DNA of 64,000 nucleotides from Sedimenticola sp. (GTDB taxonomy: Bacteria; Pseudomonadota; Gammaproteobacteria; Chromatiales; Chromatiaceae): the NCBI GenBank assembly GCA_002869585.1, contig PKUO01000045.1, positions 1 to 64,000 on the forward strand. The letters run 5' to 3'. The position numbers and the translations under genes are program-made. Below are positions 26,082 through 35,192 of this stretch, piece by piece. The notes below the pieces were generated by a model, which saw only the letters and a list, made by a program, of their open reading frames with translations, did not search any database and was not told where the DNA came from. Numbering within the stretch: position 1 is the first letter of the stretch; every line of letters starts with the position of its first letter.

Positions 26082-27880
26082 TGGGCATGCTCCTTGAATT
26101 TAGCGTATTCAAGACGGATTTCATCGAATGTCTTATTGAAATCCACCATCAGTTCACGCAGTTTGTCACACTGCTCACTGCTATAAACCTGTTTTGCACG
26201 ACGTACCTTGGATAGCATCGGGAGCGAGGTCAACTCCTGCACGGGCACGCCCAGTTCTATCAATTCGGCACCTTTTTCAAAGATGGTCAGCACTATGTTC
26301 AATAGCAGATACTGCTTCTCCGGGGAGGAGAAGGTGTCGACCGGGTCGAGGGCGCTCTGCTGTAGTACGCTCTCCTTGATCAGGGCTGCACCTTCCAGTT
26401 CCCAGCGTTGAGCCGATGAGAGCGCCTCGGGGCCAACCAGGTTGACGATACGTGATAGCTCGGCATCCTTGGCCAAGAGCGCCAGTGCCTGAGCGCGTCG
26501 GCGTTGCCAGTCCGTATCGATCTTCTCATGCCACCAGACTGCTGCCGTGCTGACATGCTCGGAAAAACTGCCCACCCAATCGACCGCCGGGTAGTGACGG
26601 GCATCGGCCAACTCCTTGGACAAGGCCCAGAAGGTTTGAATAATCTCTTTGGTGTGTGCCGTGACCGGTTCAGAGAAATCGCCGCCAGGAGGAGAGACTG
26701 CGCCAATCAGGGTGACTGAACCCTTGCCGCAGCCGTTCGTTTCCACCCGTCCGGCGCGTTCGTAGATAGCTGCCAGTCTCGAGGCGAGATAGGCAGGATA
26801 ACCCTCTTCGACAGGCATCTGACCCAAGCGTCCTGATACCTCTCGCAGCGCCTCGGCCCAGCGACTGGTTGAGTCGGCCAGCATCACCACGTCGTAGCCC
26901 TGGTCACGATAGAATTCAGCGATGGTCATGCCCACGTAGATGGATGCCTCACGCGCCACTACCGGCATGTTCGAGGTATTGGCAACCAGCAGGGTTCGTT
27001 CCATCAGCTTTCGACCGGAATAGGGGTCCTGCAGGGCGGGGAAGGTCTCCAGCACATCCACCAGTTCGTTGCCGCGTTCCCCGCAGCCCACGTAGATCAC
27101 GATATCGGCGTTCGACCAGCGCGCCACCTGTTGCTGGACAACGGTTTTACCTGCGCCGAACGGACCGGGAACCGCGCCCTTTCCGCCTTTCAGCAGCGGG
27201 AAAAAGGTATCAAGAATACGCTGCCCGGTGATTAGCGGCGATACGCCGTGATCGCGTTGCACATAGGGGCGGGGAGTGCGTACCGGCCAGCGGTGATAGA
27301 GCCGGATCTTCTGTATTTTCCCATTCGGCAGCTTGATTCGGGCAATGACATCTTCCAGGGTATAGAGACCCTCTGGGGCCAGTTCGATCAGTTCACAGCG
27401 CGGATGATGAGGCGGAACCAGCACCCTGAGTTCGATGGTCTCGGTCTCCTGTACGGTACCAAGCAGGCTGTTGGCGCTGATCCAGGTTCCTATCTCCAGG
27501 TCTGGCTGCGGTTTGAATGTCCACTCTTTCTCACGATCAAGGGCCGGGATGTTCAGGCCGCGCGGAATATGGTCGCCAGACTCCAGAAATATCTTCTCCA
27601 GCGGACGTTGCACACCATCGAAGATACTGCCGAGCAGGCCAGGGCCAAGCTCGACCGACAGGGGTAGCCCCAGTCCTTCGACTGACTCGCCGGGTCTCAG
27701 GCCCTCGGTTGATTCGTAGGCCTGGACAATGGCGTACTCCTGCTCCAGGGCGATCACCTCGCCGTAAAGGCCGATATCGCCAATCTTCACCTGTTCACCG
27801 TTGCGCACCCCGGGCAGCCTGATGGTGACGATCGGGCCGTTGATTTCGCGAATGATGCCGCTTCTGCTGCGTTCGTTCAT
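26078..27880 (-). CDS. V/A-type ATPase subunit A (catalytic)
   Basis: 600 residues from ATG 27880 (MNERSRSGIIREINGPIV); an in-frame TTG four codons earlier is possible. Walker A is GPFGAGKTVVQ, followed by CGERGNELVDVLETFP and MLADSTSRWAEALREVSGRLG, and the long A-specific non-homologous insert (~110-190) is present. Hydrolyses or makes ATP in the A3B3 head. Overlaps subunit E by a few bases. Confidence 0.96.
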   Translation of the reverse strand: MNERSRSGIIREINGPIVTIRLPGVRNGEQVKIGDIGLYGEVIALEQEYAIVQAYESTEGLRPGESVEGLGLPLSVELGPGLLGSIFDGVQRPLEKIFLESGDHIPRGLNIPALDREKEWTFKPQPDLEIGTWISANSLLGTVQETETIELRVLVPPHHPRCELIELAPEGLYTLEDVIARIKLPNGKIQKIRLYHRWPVRTPRPYVQRDHGVSPLITGQRILDTFFPLLKGGKGAVPGPFGAGKTVVQQQVARWSNADIVIYVGCGERGNELVDVLETFPALQDPYSGRKLMERTLLVANTSNMPVVAREASIYVGMTIAEFYRDQGYDVVMLADSTSRWAEALREVSGRLGQMPVEEGYPAYLASRLAAIYERAGRVETNGCGKGSVTLIGAVSPPGGDFSEPVTAHTKEIIQTFWALSKELADARHYPAVDWVGSFSEHVSTAAVWWHEKIDTDWQRRRAQALALLAKDAELSRIVNLVGPEALSSAQRWELEGAALIKESVLQQSALDPVDTFSSPEKQYLLLNIVLTIFEKGAELIELGVPVQELTSLPMLSKVRRAKQVYSSEQCDKLRELMVDFNKTFDEIRLEYAKFKEHAQ

Positions 27881-27884
27881 GATG

Positions 27885-28529
27885 CTATCCAATGAAAAGT
27901 GTGCCGCTTTCGGGGCCGGTAGGCATCAGCCGTTCAACGATCACGCGGTTGAGTTGCTCGTTCAGCCGCTCCAATCGTCCCTCGAAGGTATTGTTGAGTC
28001 GCACCCGATTGTCTTCGCTGTGGAGAAGGATGCCACCCAGCGACTCCAGTGGTGCACTGTACAGGCTGATCGTCTTGTCCGGAGCGGCTTCCTTGGCGAC
28101 TGTCTCCCAGATGGGAGTGAGGATCTTCAGGTCGCGATGATTGACCTCGGCGATGAGGGTGTTGCGCTCAAATTGCCTGGCGCTGGTGTGCAATAGTCTT
28201 TTCAGGAAAGCCAGATAGCTTGCTTCATCCTTGGTGAACTGCTGAATTTTGTCCGCCAGCCTCTCCTGCACGCTCTGCACCAGGCTCCAGCGCAGATGGT
28301 CCATCTCCTTGTGGAATCTCAGCTCATTGGCCTGAACCCTGCGCCGGTAAGTGCGCTCGGCCTTTGCCTTGGCGAGCAGCACTTCACGCTCTTCCCGCAG
28401 ATGCAGTCGTTCATGAGCATCTCTGAGAATATTGTCCCGGCTGCGCTTGGCCCGTTCCCGGTACTCGGTGGCCAGACGATTAGCCCTTGCCAAAATGGCG
28501 GATTCAAGGTCGTAGACTTGGTCGACCAT
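27885..28529 (-). CDS. V/A-type ATPase subunit E (peripheral stalk)
   Basis: 214 residues. The N-terminal ~110 residues are a charged coiled coil; the C-terminal part (SLYSAPLESLGGILLHSEDNRVRLNNTFEGRLERL) is the E-specific globular domain. Forms the stator with the small G/H protein encoded first in the operon. Start ATG overlaps the F stop (28529). Confidence 0.9.
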   Translation of the reverse strand: MVDQVYDLESAILARANRLATEYRERAKRSRDNILRDAHERLHLREEREVLLAKAKAERTYRRRVQANELRFHKEMDHLRWSLVQSVQERLADKIQQFTKDEASYLAFLKRLLHTSARQFERNTLIAEVNHRDLKILTPIWETVAKEAAPDKTISLYSAPLESLGGILLHSEDNRVRLNNTFEGRLERLNEQLNRVIVERLMPTGPESGTLFIG

Positions 28530-28879
28530 TACACATGTCCTTTCGGTTCAGTGCCGCCGAGCAGGCTATGCACCTTGTCATCGACGTCGAAGTGAAAGTT
28601 CTCAGGGTCATTGAGAGAAGGCACCTTGGTTACGATGATACGGCCGCCTTCAGCACGTACCCTTTTCAATTGCTCGCTCCCGCTCGAAGCAAGCCGGTTA
28701 TCCAGGATGACCAACGCATTCTGCTTTTCATCAACCAGAGAACCCAGGACCCGATCCATCGTCTCTTGCGAGGGGTCGGCGATGGTCTCGAAACCGATGA
28801 GCTTGAATCCATCGGTCAGGGTTGCATCACCCATGAAGATCATCCGGGTTGTTGAAATGTCATCGTGCAGTTCGCTCAT
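28529..28879 (-). CDS. V/A-type ATPase subunit F (rotor)
   Basis: 116 residues; MIFMGDATLTDGFKLIGFETI is the typical F start (Rossmann-like), with NALVILDNRLA in the middle. Binds subunit D. Twelve bases after the K stop; coupled to E by one overlapping base. Confidence 0.9.
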   Translation of the reverse strand: MSELHDDISTTRMIFMGDATLTDGFKLIGFETIADPSQETMDRVLGSLVDEKQNALVILDNRLASSGSEQLKRVRAEGGRIIVTKVPSLNDPENFHFDVDDKVHSLLGGTEPKGHV

Positions 28880-28891
28880 CGGAGGTTGCGC

Positions 28892-29335
28892 TCAGAGCTT
28901 ATCAAGCAACAGGATACTGACAACCAGACCATAGATCGCGATACCTTCCGCGAGACCGAGATAGATCAGGGTACGTCCAAAAATCTCTGGTTTTTCAGCC
29001 AGCACCGCCAGGGATGCCGCGCCGATCGGACCCACGGCAATACCGGCGCCCACGGTACTGAATGCGGTAGGAATGCCCACGCCGATGATCGCCAGGCCCA
29101 TGCCCAGGGTGATCTCTTTACCGATCTCGGCAACGGCTGCCTGGGCCATGACCTCCTGGGTACCGAACAGCAGTAACGCCGCCTGGGCGATAACGAACAG
29201 CGTCAGGTTCGTACCAATTGCGGGTTTGAACCAGCGCCGGTTTGTAACACCTTTGTCCGGTTGCAGTTCCATGTAGATACCGGTCAGGATCATGCCTGCA
29301 ATACCGAGTGTCATTACACCAATCAGCCAATACAT
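28892..29335 (-). CDS. V/A-type ATPase subunit K (membrane rotor ring)
   Basis: 147 residues, four membrane segments. The second hairpin is a classic proteolipid: AIIGVGIPTAFSTVGAGIAVGPIGAASLAVL, polar loop AEKPEIFGR, and the ion-binding Glu in YLGLAEGIAIYGLVV. The first hairpin (WLIGVMTLGIAGMILTGIYM... LFVIAQAALLLF) lacks the glycine-rich pattern and has a long charged loop with NRRWFKP, so there is probably one carboxylate per four helices. Whether H+ or Na+ is carried cannot be read by eye. Confidence 0.9.
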   Translation of the reverse strand: MYWLIGVMTLGIAGMILTGIYMELQPDKGVTNRRWFKPAIGTNLTLFVIAQAALLLFGTQEVMAQAAVAEIGKEITLGMGLAIIGVGIPTAFSTVGAGIAVGPIGAASLAVLAEKPEIFGRTLIYLGLAEGIAIYGLVVSILLLDKL

Positions 29336-29423
29336 GAGAAGCTCCTTGTTGCTTGCTTGACAGTAGATAGTGAGAAAAGAGTTGCAGCTGAACTATGCCC
29401 AGTGCGAGTGGTTAAAAATCTGC

Positions 29424-31319
29424 TCATACCCGCTTCTCCAAGTGAAGATGCAGCGGTTTGAACTCCTTGCCATCGCCGGAGAAAAAGCGTGAAAAGCCTT
29501 CGTAGTACTCGAGGCGCAGCGCCTGAATGGTGACGATAGCCCCCTCCAGCACCAGAATGAAGATATTGCCGCAGATTACGGTAATCCAGTGCCCGGTGCT
29601 CTCCATCATCTCGGCCAGGGTGAATACGGCAATCGCCAGCGCGGCGTGATTCAGGCTGAATGCCGCAACACGCAGAAACGACAGGGTGTTGGAGATGTAC
29701 CCGGTGAGTGTCTCCAGGGTCTCGATGGCTGCAACCAGCATGCGCTCCCCGGGTGGTGCATGGGTTTCGATCAACTTGTAGCCGAGCAGGGTCAGCAGTG
29801 CGGTGATACTGATGATCGCGGTGATGATCCCGAAGTGTCCGTTGTTGTAAAAGCTGTAAATCCCGAATAGCACCGAGACATAGAGCACGATGCTGACTAT
29901 GCCGTTATTGTCGAACACGGCGCGGGTCAGGTCATTGTCCATGATGCGGTTGTTGATACTGATCAGGGTGATGAGCAATAGAAAGCCGATGCCCCATCCA
30001 AGGGCGACGGTCAGCATATAAATCGGGTCTGACAGGGGCGCGATCCACAGCGCATGCATAATCTCCTCGTAGCCGAAGATGCTGCCGTAGAGCGCTCCGA
30101 AAATAGTCGCTGAAATACCCGTGGATACAGCGAACAAGGTGAAGCTTTTCAGTTTTTTGCGTGCCAGCCACGCGGCCAGGATGATGATCAGGCCGTGTCC
30201 GATGTCCCCGAACATCATGCCTAACATGGCGATAAAGGTGAGCGCGAATATACCGGTCGGATCGATTTCACCGTAGCGTGGAATGCCATACTGTTTGATC
30301 AGTGTGGCAAAGGGCGCCATCAGGCGGCTTTTCGGCATGTAGCTGGGAACCAGTTCCCGCTCTTCAGCGGTCGGGTCGCGCGTGTCTATACTGAACGGAT
30401 TTTTAAGGGTCTGTTGCAGAACCTTCTCTGTGTTCTTGATATCCCGCGCCGGAATCCAGCCGGTGATTATCGAAAGATAGCCTGAGGAGCGCGCCGAGGC
30501 GTCGATCTGCACAAAGGGTTCAGCGGTGATCAGAATTTTGCGGCAACGCTCCAGTTCCTTGCGGATCTCATCCGCGCAGGCAGTCATGTTTCGGTTTTCC
30601 TGGTCGCGCTGGCGGATCAGTGTCTGACGCTTCTCCTGCAATTCGCGCCGCACTTTGTCTGGCTCGGCGTGCAACTCTTCAGGGACAGGCAGCGTATGAA
30701 AGCCTGCGGTATCCAATACCGAGGTGATCTCGTTTTCCCGCTCACCCTTGAGGCCCAGGACGATGATGTGAATATTCTCATCATGGATCATGTAGTTGAA
30801 CATCAGGTAGCCGGCGAGATTCAAGGCCTCGCTAAGCTGTGAGGCATTCTGCTTCGGGATAATACCGACGCGGATATCCAGAAAGTGCTTGTCGCCGTGC
30901 AGCAGGCTCAGGTCTATCTTAAGTTCAGCGAAGTTGTCCAGCGCCTGGTCGAGTTGATCCAGCATGCGCTCCTCGTCCGAGAGCTTCCGGAAGGTCTCTT
31001 CGTAGGATGAACAGCGCTCCCACATCTCGCCCAGCCAGGCATTGGTCTCGGCCAGCACCGCTTCCGAAGGCACCGTATCTTCGCTCAGATCGATGTTGTC
31101 ACCCAAGCCGACATGCTTGCGGATCTTCTCCAGACGGGAAGACGCCTGATGATAGAGTTCGCGGTAGTGATCCCCGGGGATGACCGGAAACTGATCGATA
31201 TAGGCGGCCCGGTTATCGGGGCTGAACACCGATAGCTCGGCCAGGGTCAGTGATACCTGGGGAAGGTCCTCGGTGAGCACCTGGATCAGGACATGTTTCA
31301 TCCGCAGTGGCCTAAACAT
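29424..31319 (-). CDS. V/A-type ATPase subunit I/a (membrane stator)
   Basis: 631 residues. N-terminal ~340 residues are the cytoplasmic arm with two coiled coils; the C-terminal ~290 hold about 7-8 membrane segments with LTFIAMLGMMFGDIGHG and the ion-pathway segment TLSFLRVAAFSLNHAALA containing the essential Arg. Couples ring rotation to ion flow. Its start overlaps the C stop by eight bases. Confidence 0.93.
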   Translation of the reverse strand: MFRPLRMKHVLIQVLTEDLPQVSLTLAELSVFSPDNRAAYIDQFPVIPGDHYRELYHQASSRLEKIRKHVGLGDNIDLSEDTVPSEAVLAETNAWLGEMWERCSSYEETFRKLSDEERMLDQLDQALDNFAELKIDLSLLHGDKHFLDIRVGIIPKQNASQLSEALNLAGYLMFNYMIHDENIHIIVLGLKGERENEITSVLDTAGFHTLPVPEELHAEPDKVRRELQEKRQTLIRQRDQENRNMTACADEIRKELERCRKILITAEPFVQIDASARSSGYLSIITGWIPARDIKNTEKVLQQTLKNPFSIDTRDPTAEERELVPSYMPKSRLMAPFATLIKQYGIPRYGEIDPTGIFALTFIAMLGMMFGDIGHGLIIILAAWLARKKLKSFTLFAVSTGISATIFGALYGSIFGYEEIMHALWIAPLSDPIYMLTVALGWGIGFLLLITLISINNRIMDNDLTRAVFDNNGIVSIVLYVSVLFGIYSFYNNGHFGIITAIISITALLTLLGYKLIETHAPPGERMLVAAIETLETLTGYISNTLSFLRVAAFSLNHAALAIAVFTLAEMMESTGHWITVICGNIFILVLEGAIVTIQALRLEYYEGFSRFFSGDGKEFKPLHLHLEKRV

Positions 31320-32364
31320 GTGCAGTCTCCGTTTGCAGGCTATCGAGTCCGGCTGCCTCGCGAATCAGGGCAACGTCCAGATTCAGCACTTTGCCCTGGA
31401 TGATCGCGAACAGTCGTCCAAGATCCATCTCCCGCAGTATCAGGTAGGCGAGCGACCGGGTAATCGCTGAGGTACTGTATTTCAGGCTCTTTTGCGCCTG
31501 CTGCGCGGTCATGGCTTCCAGGGTCTTTTCGATGTCCATGTGTGAAAGCAACTGCCCGAGGTCCGCCAGCATGCTTTCCGGCAAGGATTCCATGACCTGT
31601 TGGGTGTTGTTCAGATTGACCAGCGCGACCAGATTTTCCCGTTGTAGATGATGGCCGAAAGGCAGCAGCAGATAATAGGTCTCGGAGGGGGAGAGTTCGT
31701 AGTTGAAACGATAGCGCAGCAACCACAGCAGATTTTGTTGGTCGATGACCGCCCCGATCAGTTGCATCAGCGGTGCACGATCCTCGGCGGGAATCAGCCT
31801 GGCGCGTTTCAGCAGACCGGCGTAATAACGTTGATCGATGGTCGCGTCCAGCGAGAAGGGTTCGTTTTTGTCTTCGTAGACCTTGCGTGCCTGAATCGCG
31901 ATATCGCCATACTGGCCCACTTCCAGCTGGCGCAGCAACTCTGCGATATTCTCGGTTCTGAGCAGATTCTCGTGGGGGAGGCTGATCAGGGCCGGTAGTT
32001 CATGCAGGTTTCCCCGGAGCTCATCATAGGAGAGGCCCAGCAGCTTGCCCCGGATCAGTGCCTTGAGATTGTACAGCTCATATTTACGCGTCCAGTGAAC
32101 CAGAATGTCTCTGGCCGGACCCACCAGGGGGCGCATCAGGATCGAGAGTTCGTGCATCAGGGTATTGATCAGCGCGCGTTCCACTGCCAGATTGAGCTTC
32201 GACTCGTCGGCCCCGGTGTCGAGCAGTTCGCTGAGATTGCTCTGGGCGCACACCTCCTCCAGGGACAGTTGCAGGAGATCATCGAACAGCTGCGGTGAAT
32301 AGAGCCGATCGGCCATAACCGCGGTGCGCGCTTTGAGGTAGGTGTGTGTTTCTTGCACAGACAT
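31312..32364 (-). CDS. V/A-type ATPase subunit C (V0D/AC39 family)
   Basis: 350 residues, all-helical. Links the central stalk to the membrane ring. Recognisable helical repeats with HWTRKYELYNLKALIRGKL and RYRFNYELSPSETYYLLLPFGHHL. Position between the G/H-type gene and subunit I is standard for bacterial V/A operons. Confidence 0.88.
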   Translation of the reverse strand: MSVQETHTYLKARTAVMADRLYSPQLFDDLLQLSLEEVCAQSNLSELLDTGADESKLNLAVERALINTLMHELSILMRPLVGPARDILVHWTRKYELYNLKALIRGKLLGLSYDELRGNLHELPALISLPHENLLRTENIAELLRQLEVGQYGDIAIQARKVYEDKNEPFSLDATIDQRYYAGLLKRARLIPAEDRAPLMQLIGAVIDQQNLLWLLRYRFNYELSPSETYYLLLPFGHHLQRENLVALVNLNNTQQVMESLPESMLADLGQLLSHMDIEKTLEAMTAQQAQKSLKYSTSAITRSLAYLILREMDLGRLFAIIQGKVLNLDVALIREAAGLDSLQTETAHV

Positions 32365-32386
32365 CGTCTAAAACAGCAAGTCGCGG

Positions 32387-32710
32387 TCAGTCAATGATTT
32401 CGGGATCGATCAGGATCGCAAAAGCGGCGTCGAGGGCGTCTTCCTCACGCTCTTCGGCGAGGTTGCGGATTTGGGTGTGGCGTTCATCGTATCGGCGCTT
32501 CAGTTCGTTGACGGTCTGTTCCGCCCTGATTTCCGCCTTTTCGATGAACGAGTTATGCAGTTCCGGTATTCTCGATTCGAAGCGCTCATCCTCGGCGCGT
32601 CCTTCGAGAATAGCGCCCTGGATGATGCGCTCACGCTCCTCATCAGCCTGTTTGGCTATCTGCTCGGCGCGCACTTCTGCTTCGAGAAGACGCTGTAGTG
32701 TTTTGTCCAT
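32387..32710 (-). CDS. V/A-type ATPase small stalk subunit (G/H-type)
   Basis: 107 residues from ATG 32710, with GAGG nine bases upstream; an in-frame TTG at 32743 is less likely. Almost entirely charged coiled coil (LLEAEVRAEQIAKQADEERE... QTVNELKRRYDERHTQIRNLAEE). First gene of the nine-gene ATPase operon. Sequence identity in this family is low; the assignment rests on length, coiled coil and position. Confidence 0.82.
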   Translation of the reverse strand: MDKTLQRLLEAEVRAEQIAKQADEERERIIQGAILEGRAEDERFESRIPELHNSFIEKAEIRAEQTVNELKRRYDERHTQIRNLAEEREEDALDAAFAILIDPEIID

Positions 32711-32935
32711 ATCAATCGGCCTCGCGATGGATAAGTCAGACAATTCAGGTTGCTAATAGTCTGTATTACTAAATTATGAAGTAGTGTAGCAGCAGGTTTT
32801 CCGATTAGCCTTGCTGTAGATCAGACTCGGGCGCGAAATTCGGGTTATTTCCCTCAATAAGACCTTTTGTGGGGGGTAATTCAGAGATCTCCGCAGCCAA
32901 TTTTTCACTGGCCTTGTCCTGCCAATACAAGAGCC

Positions 32936-33310
32936 TCATAAAAGCGGTGAACGCTTCAGGGCGACAAGCACGATATAGCCAACCGTGAGCAGCGCCAGCA
33001 GTGCCGAGATTGTGCGGCTCTTTTTCGATTTTCCCAGGCGCAGGGCATGCATGCCAAGCAGGATATAGACCAGGAGGGCGATCAGCTTCGCGGTCAACCA
33101 GGGTGATTGCAGGGGGTATTGATGGAGGATTATCGCCAGGGTGATACCAGCACCCAGCAACAGGGTGTCGTTCAGCACGGAGAGATACCGGACCCACTTT
33201 TTTCTAACCAGGCCCGGATTGTAGAGCATCCAGAAAAAGCGCAGGGCAAAAAAGCCGATGGTGAACACCACCGTGCTGACATGCAAGGTTTTAACCCAGT
33301 AATACAACAT
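32936..33310 (-). CDS. SirB2 family membrane protein
   Basis: 124 residues, four hydrophobic segments. MLYYWVKTLHVSTVVFTIGFFALRFFWML with conserved His10 and Arg24 is typical of SirB2 (YchQ-like). Role unknown; often near heme or membrane biogenesis genes. Isolated between the ATPase promoter region and the divergent octaheme cytochrome gene. The 192 bases 32744-32935 show no gene I can support. Confidence 0.85.
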   Translation of the reverse strand: MLYYWVKTLHVSTVVFTIGFFALRFFWMLYNPGLVRKKWVRYLSVLNDTLLLGAGITLAIILHQYPLQSPWLTAKLIALLVYILLGMHALRLGKSKKSRTISALLALLTVGYIVLVALKRSPLL

Positions 33311-33426
33311 CTCTTATCAAGCCGATTGCTGAAAAACCGCAAGCATAGCGTTTTGTGGCGAATGATCCAAATTTGCCCAGGGGTGGGTATTCGGTTTCCG
33401 GGTCCAGCGAAGACAGGAGGCGGTTA

Positions 33427-33440
33427 TTGATCTGGAACAA
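33427..33440. promoter_or_regulatory. FNR/ANR-like site upstream of octaheme cytochrome
   Basis: TTGAT-CTGG-AACAA matches 9 of 10 consensus positions (second arm ATCAA). It is 153 bases before the cytochrome start at 33593. An anaerobically induced tetrathionate-reductase-type gene is a plausible FNR target; binding is not shown. Confidence 0.45.
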
Positions 33441-33592
33441 AAACCTATGGGAAATTGGTAGTCACTTTACAAATCATTCGCATGTGTCAATGAAAATTGT
33501 CAATCCATTGGCTAGGGTTAGTGTGAGCTTTGCAGAAATGTTCAAGGAGCTGTTGACCGAGGGATCTGTTTACCTGACCAAGGAGGTTGAAG

Positions 33593-35188
33593 ATGAGGCG
33601 TTTTAGTATTGTTTGCTGGGGAGTCGCTCTGGTTACTCTCACCAGCTGGCTGCCTGCAGGTCTGTGGGCAGCAACGGGGGATGGTAAGTCTACAGCGGAT
33701 CACAGCAAGTTTGAACAACTGCAACAGACGTTTCAGTCCGGTCCTGAGGTGACGGCGGCCTGTCTCGAATGCCATACGGAAGCCGCCTCGCAACTGCATA
33801 AGACCTCGCACTGGACCTGGGCCTTTGAAAATCCGGTCACGGGGCAGACTCTGGGCAAGAAAAACGTAATCAATAACTTCTGTGTGGCAACCGCCACCAA
33901 CTGGCCGCGCTGCACCAGTTGTCATATCGGTTATGGCTGGAAAGACGAGACTTTCGATCTCACATCTGAAAAAAATGTCGACTGCCTGGTTTGCCACGAC
34001 ACCACCACAACCTATAAGAAATTTCCGGTCGGGGCCGGTCATCCCAACTACGAACCCAAGGAGTGGCCACCAAAGAGTGGCAAGATCCGTCAGCCGCCTG
34101 ATTTGACCAAGATAGCCCAAAGTGTTGGCAAACCCAGCCGCGATACCTGTGGCGCCTGCCATTTCTATGGTGGTGGCGGCAACGGTGTCAAACATGGTCA
34201 TCTGGATTCGTCCATGCACAAACCAACCCGGGAGACCGATGTGCACATGGATGCGGCGGGTTTGAATTTCACCTGTCAGACTTGCCATACCACCGGTGGT
34301 AATGAGATCTCCGGCAGTCGCTATGTGACCAAGGCATCAGACAACCGGGGGGTGGTGATTCCTGGCCAGGCGGATCAGAACCGTGCAAGTTGCGAGTCCT
34401 GTCATAGCAATACACCCCATGCGGAAGCAGCCAATCCAAAACTCAACCAGCATACCGACAAGATCGCCTGTGTCACCTGTCATGTACCTGAGTTCGCACG
34501 GGGCGGTCGCAAGACCAAGATGTGGTGGGACTGGTCATCCGCCGGTAAGAAAGATGAGCAGGGCAAACCCTTGCTGATCAATGATGAGGATGGCTACCCG
34601 ATCTACGATTTCAAAAAAGGCGACTTCAAGTGGGAGGCTAATGTTGTCCCCACCTACCGCTGGTTTGACGGGGATGTGCGCTACACGCTGTTGAGCGACA
34701 CCATCGATGATACGGCCGTGGTGCCGATCAACTCGGTGAAAGGCAGTTATGCCGACCCGAACTCAAGAATCTGGCCGTTCAAAGTGATGCGTGGACGTCA
34801 ACCCTATGACAAACAACAGAAGATACTCGCAGTGCCGCATCTGTTCGGAAAGGATGAAGATGCCTACTGGAAGAGCTTCGATTGGGGCAAGGCGGTGACG
34901 GCAGGGCTGGCAGCCCGTGGATATGAATTCAGTGGTGATCTCGGTTTCGTTGAAACTGAGTATTACTGGCCGGTGACACATATGGTCGCACCGAAAGAGA
35001 ATACCCTGGGTTGCGATGACTGTCACAGCCGCAATGGCCGACTCGCCGGTGTGGAAGGTTTTTATATGCCAGGACGCGATCGCTTCGAGTGGATCGATAT
35101 GATCGGCTGGCTGCTGGTGGTTGGCACCTTTGGCGGGGTGAGTCTGCATGGCCTGGCCCGCATCTTCACCGCCAGGAAGGGAGGATAA
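33593..35188 (+). CDS. Octaheme tetrathionate-reductase-type cytochrome c (OTR)
   Basis: 531 residues from ATG 33593, six bases after a perfect AGGAGG; signal peptide 1-27. Eight CXXCH motifs: CLECH, CTSCH, CLVCH, CGACH, CQTCH, CESCH, CVTCH, CDDCH, with the OTR-typical spacing and PHLFGKDEDAYWKSFDW and EYYWPVTHMVAP near the C-terminus. OTR of Shewanella reduces tetrathionate, nitrite and hydroxylamine in vitro; the physiological substrate is uncertain. Unlike the soluble Shewanella protein it ends in a membrane anchor (MIGWLLVVGTFGGVSLHGLARIF). The next gene is its likely membrane cytochrome b. Confidence 0.93.
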   Translation: MRRFSIVCWGVALVTLTSWLPAGLWAATGDGKSTADHSKFEQLQQTFQSGPEVTAACLECHTEAASQLHKTSHWTWAFENPVTGQTLGKKNVINNFCVATATNWPRCTSCHIGYGWKDETFDLTSEKNVDCLVCHDTTTTYKKFPVGAGHPNYEPKEWPPKSGKIRQPPDLTKIAQSVGKPSRDTCGACHFYGGGGNGVKHGHLDSSMHKPTRETDVHMDAAGLNFTCQTCHTTGGNEISGSRYVTKASDNRGVVIPGQADQNRASCESCHSNTPHAEAANPKLNQHTDKIACVTCHVPEFARGGRKTKMWWDWSSAGKKDEQGKPLLINDEDGYPIYDFKKGDFKWEANVVPTYRWFDGDVRYTLLSDTIDDTAVVPINSVKGSYADPNSRIWPFKVMRGRQPYDKQQKILAVPHLFGKDEDAYWKSFDWGKAVTAGLAARGYEFSGDLGFVETEYYWPVTHMVAPKENTLGCDDCHSRNGRLAGVEGFYMPGRDRFEWIDMIGWLLVVGTFGGVSLHGLARIFTARKGG

Positions 35189-35192
35189 TAGA

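Noticed and set aside
32805-33197. Minus-strand open frame of 130 codons overlapping the SirB2-like gene
   Set aside because: Overlaps a gene with clear membrane-protein pattern; its own sequence is Pro/His-rich without domain.
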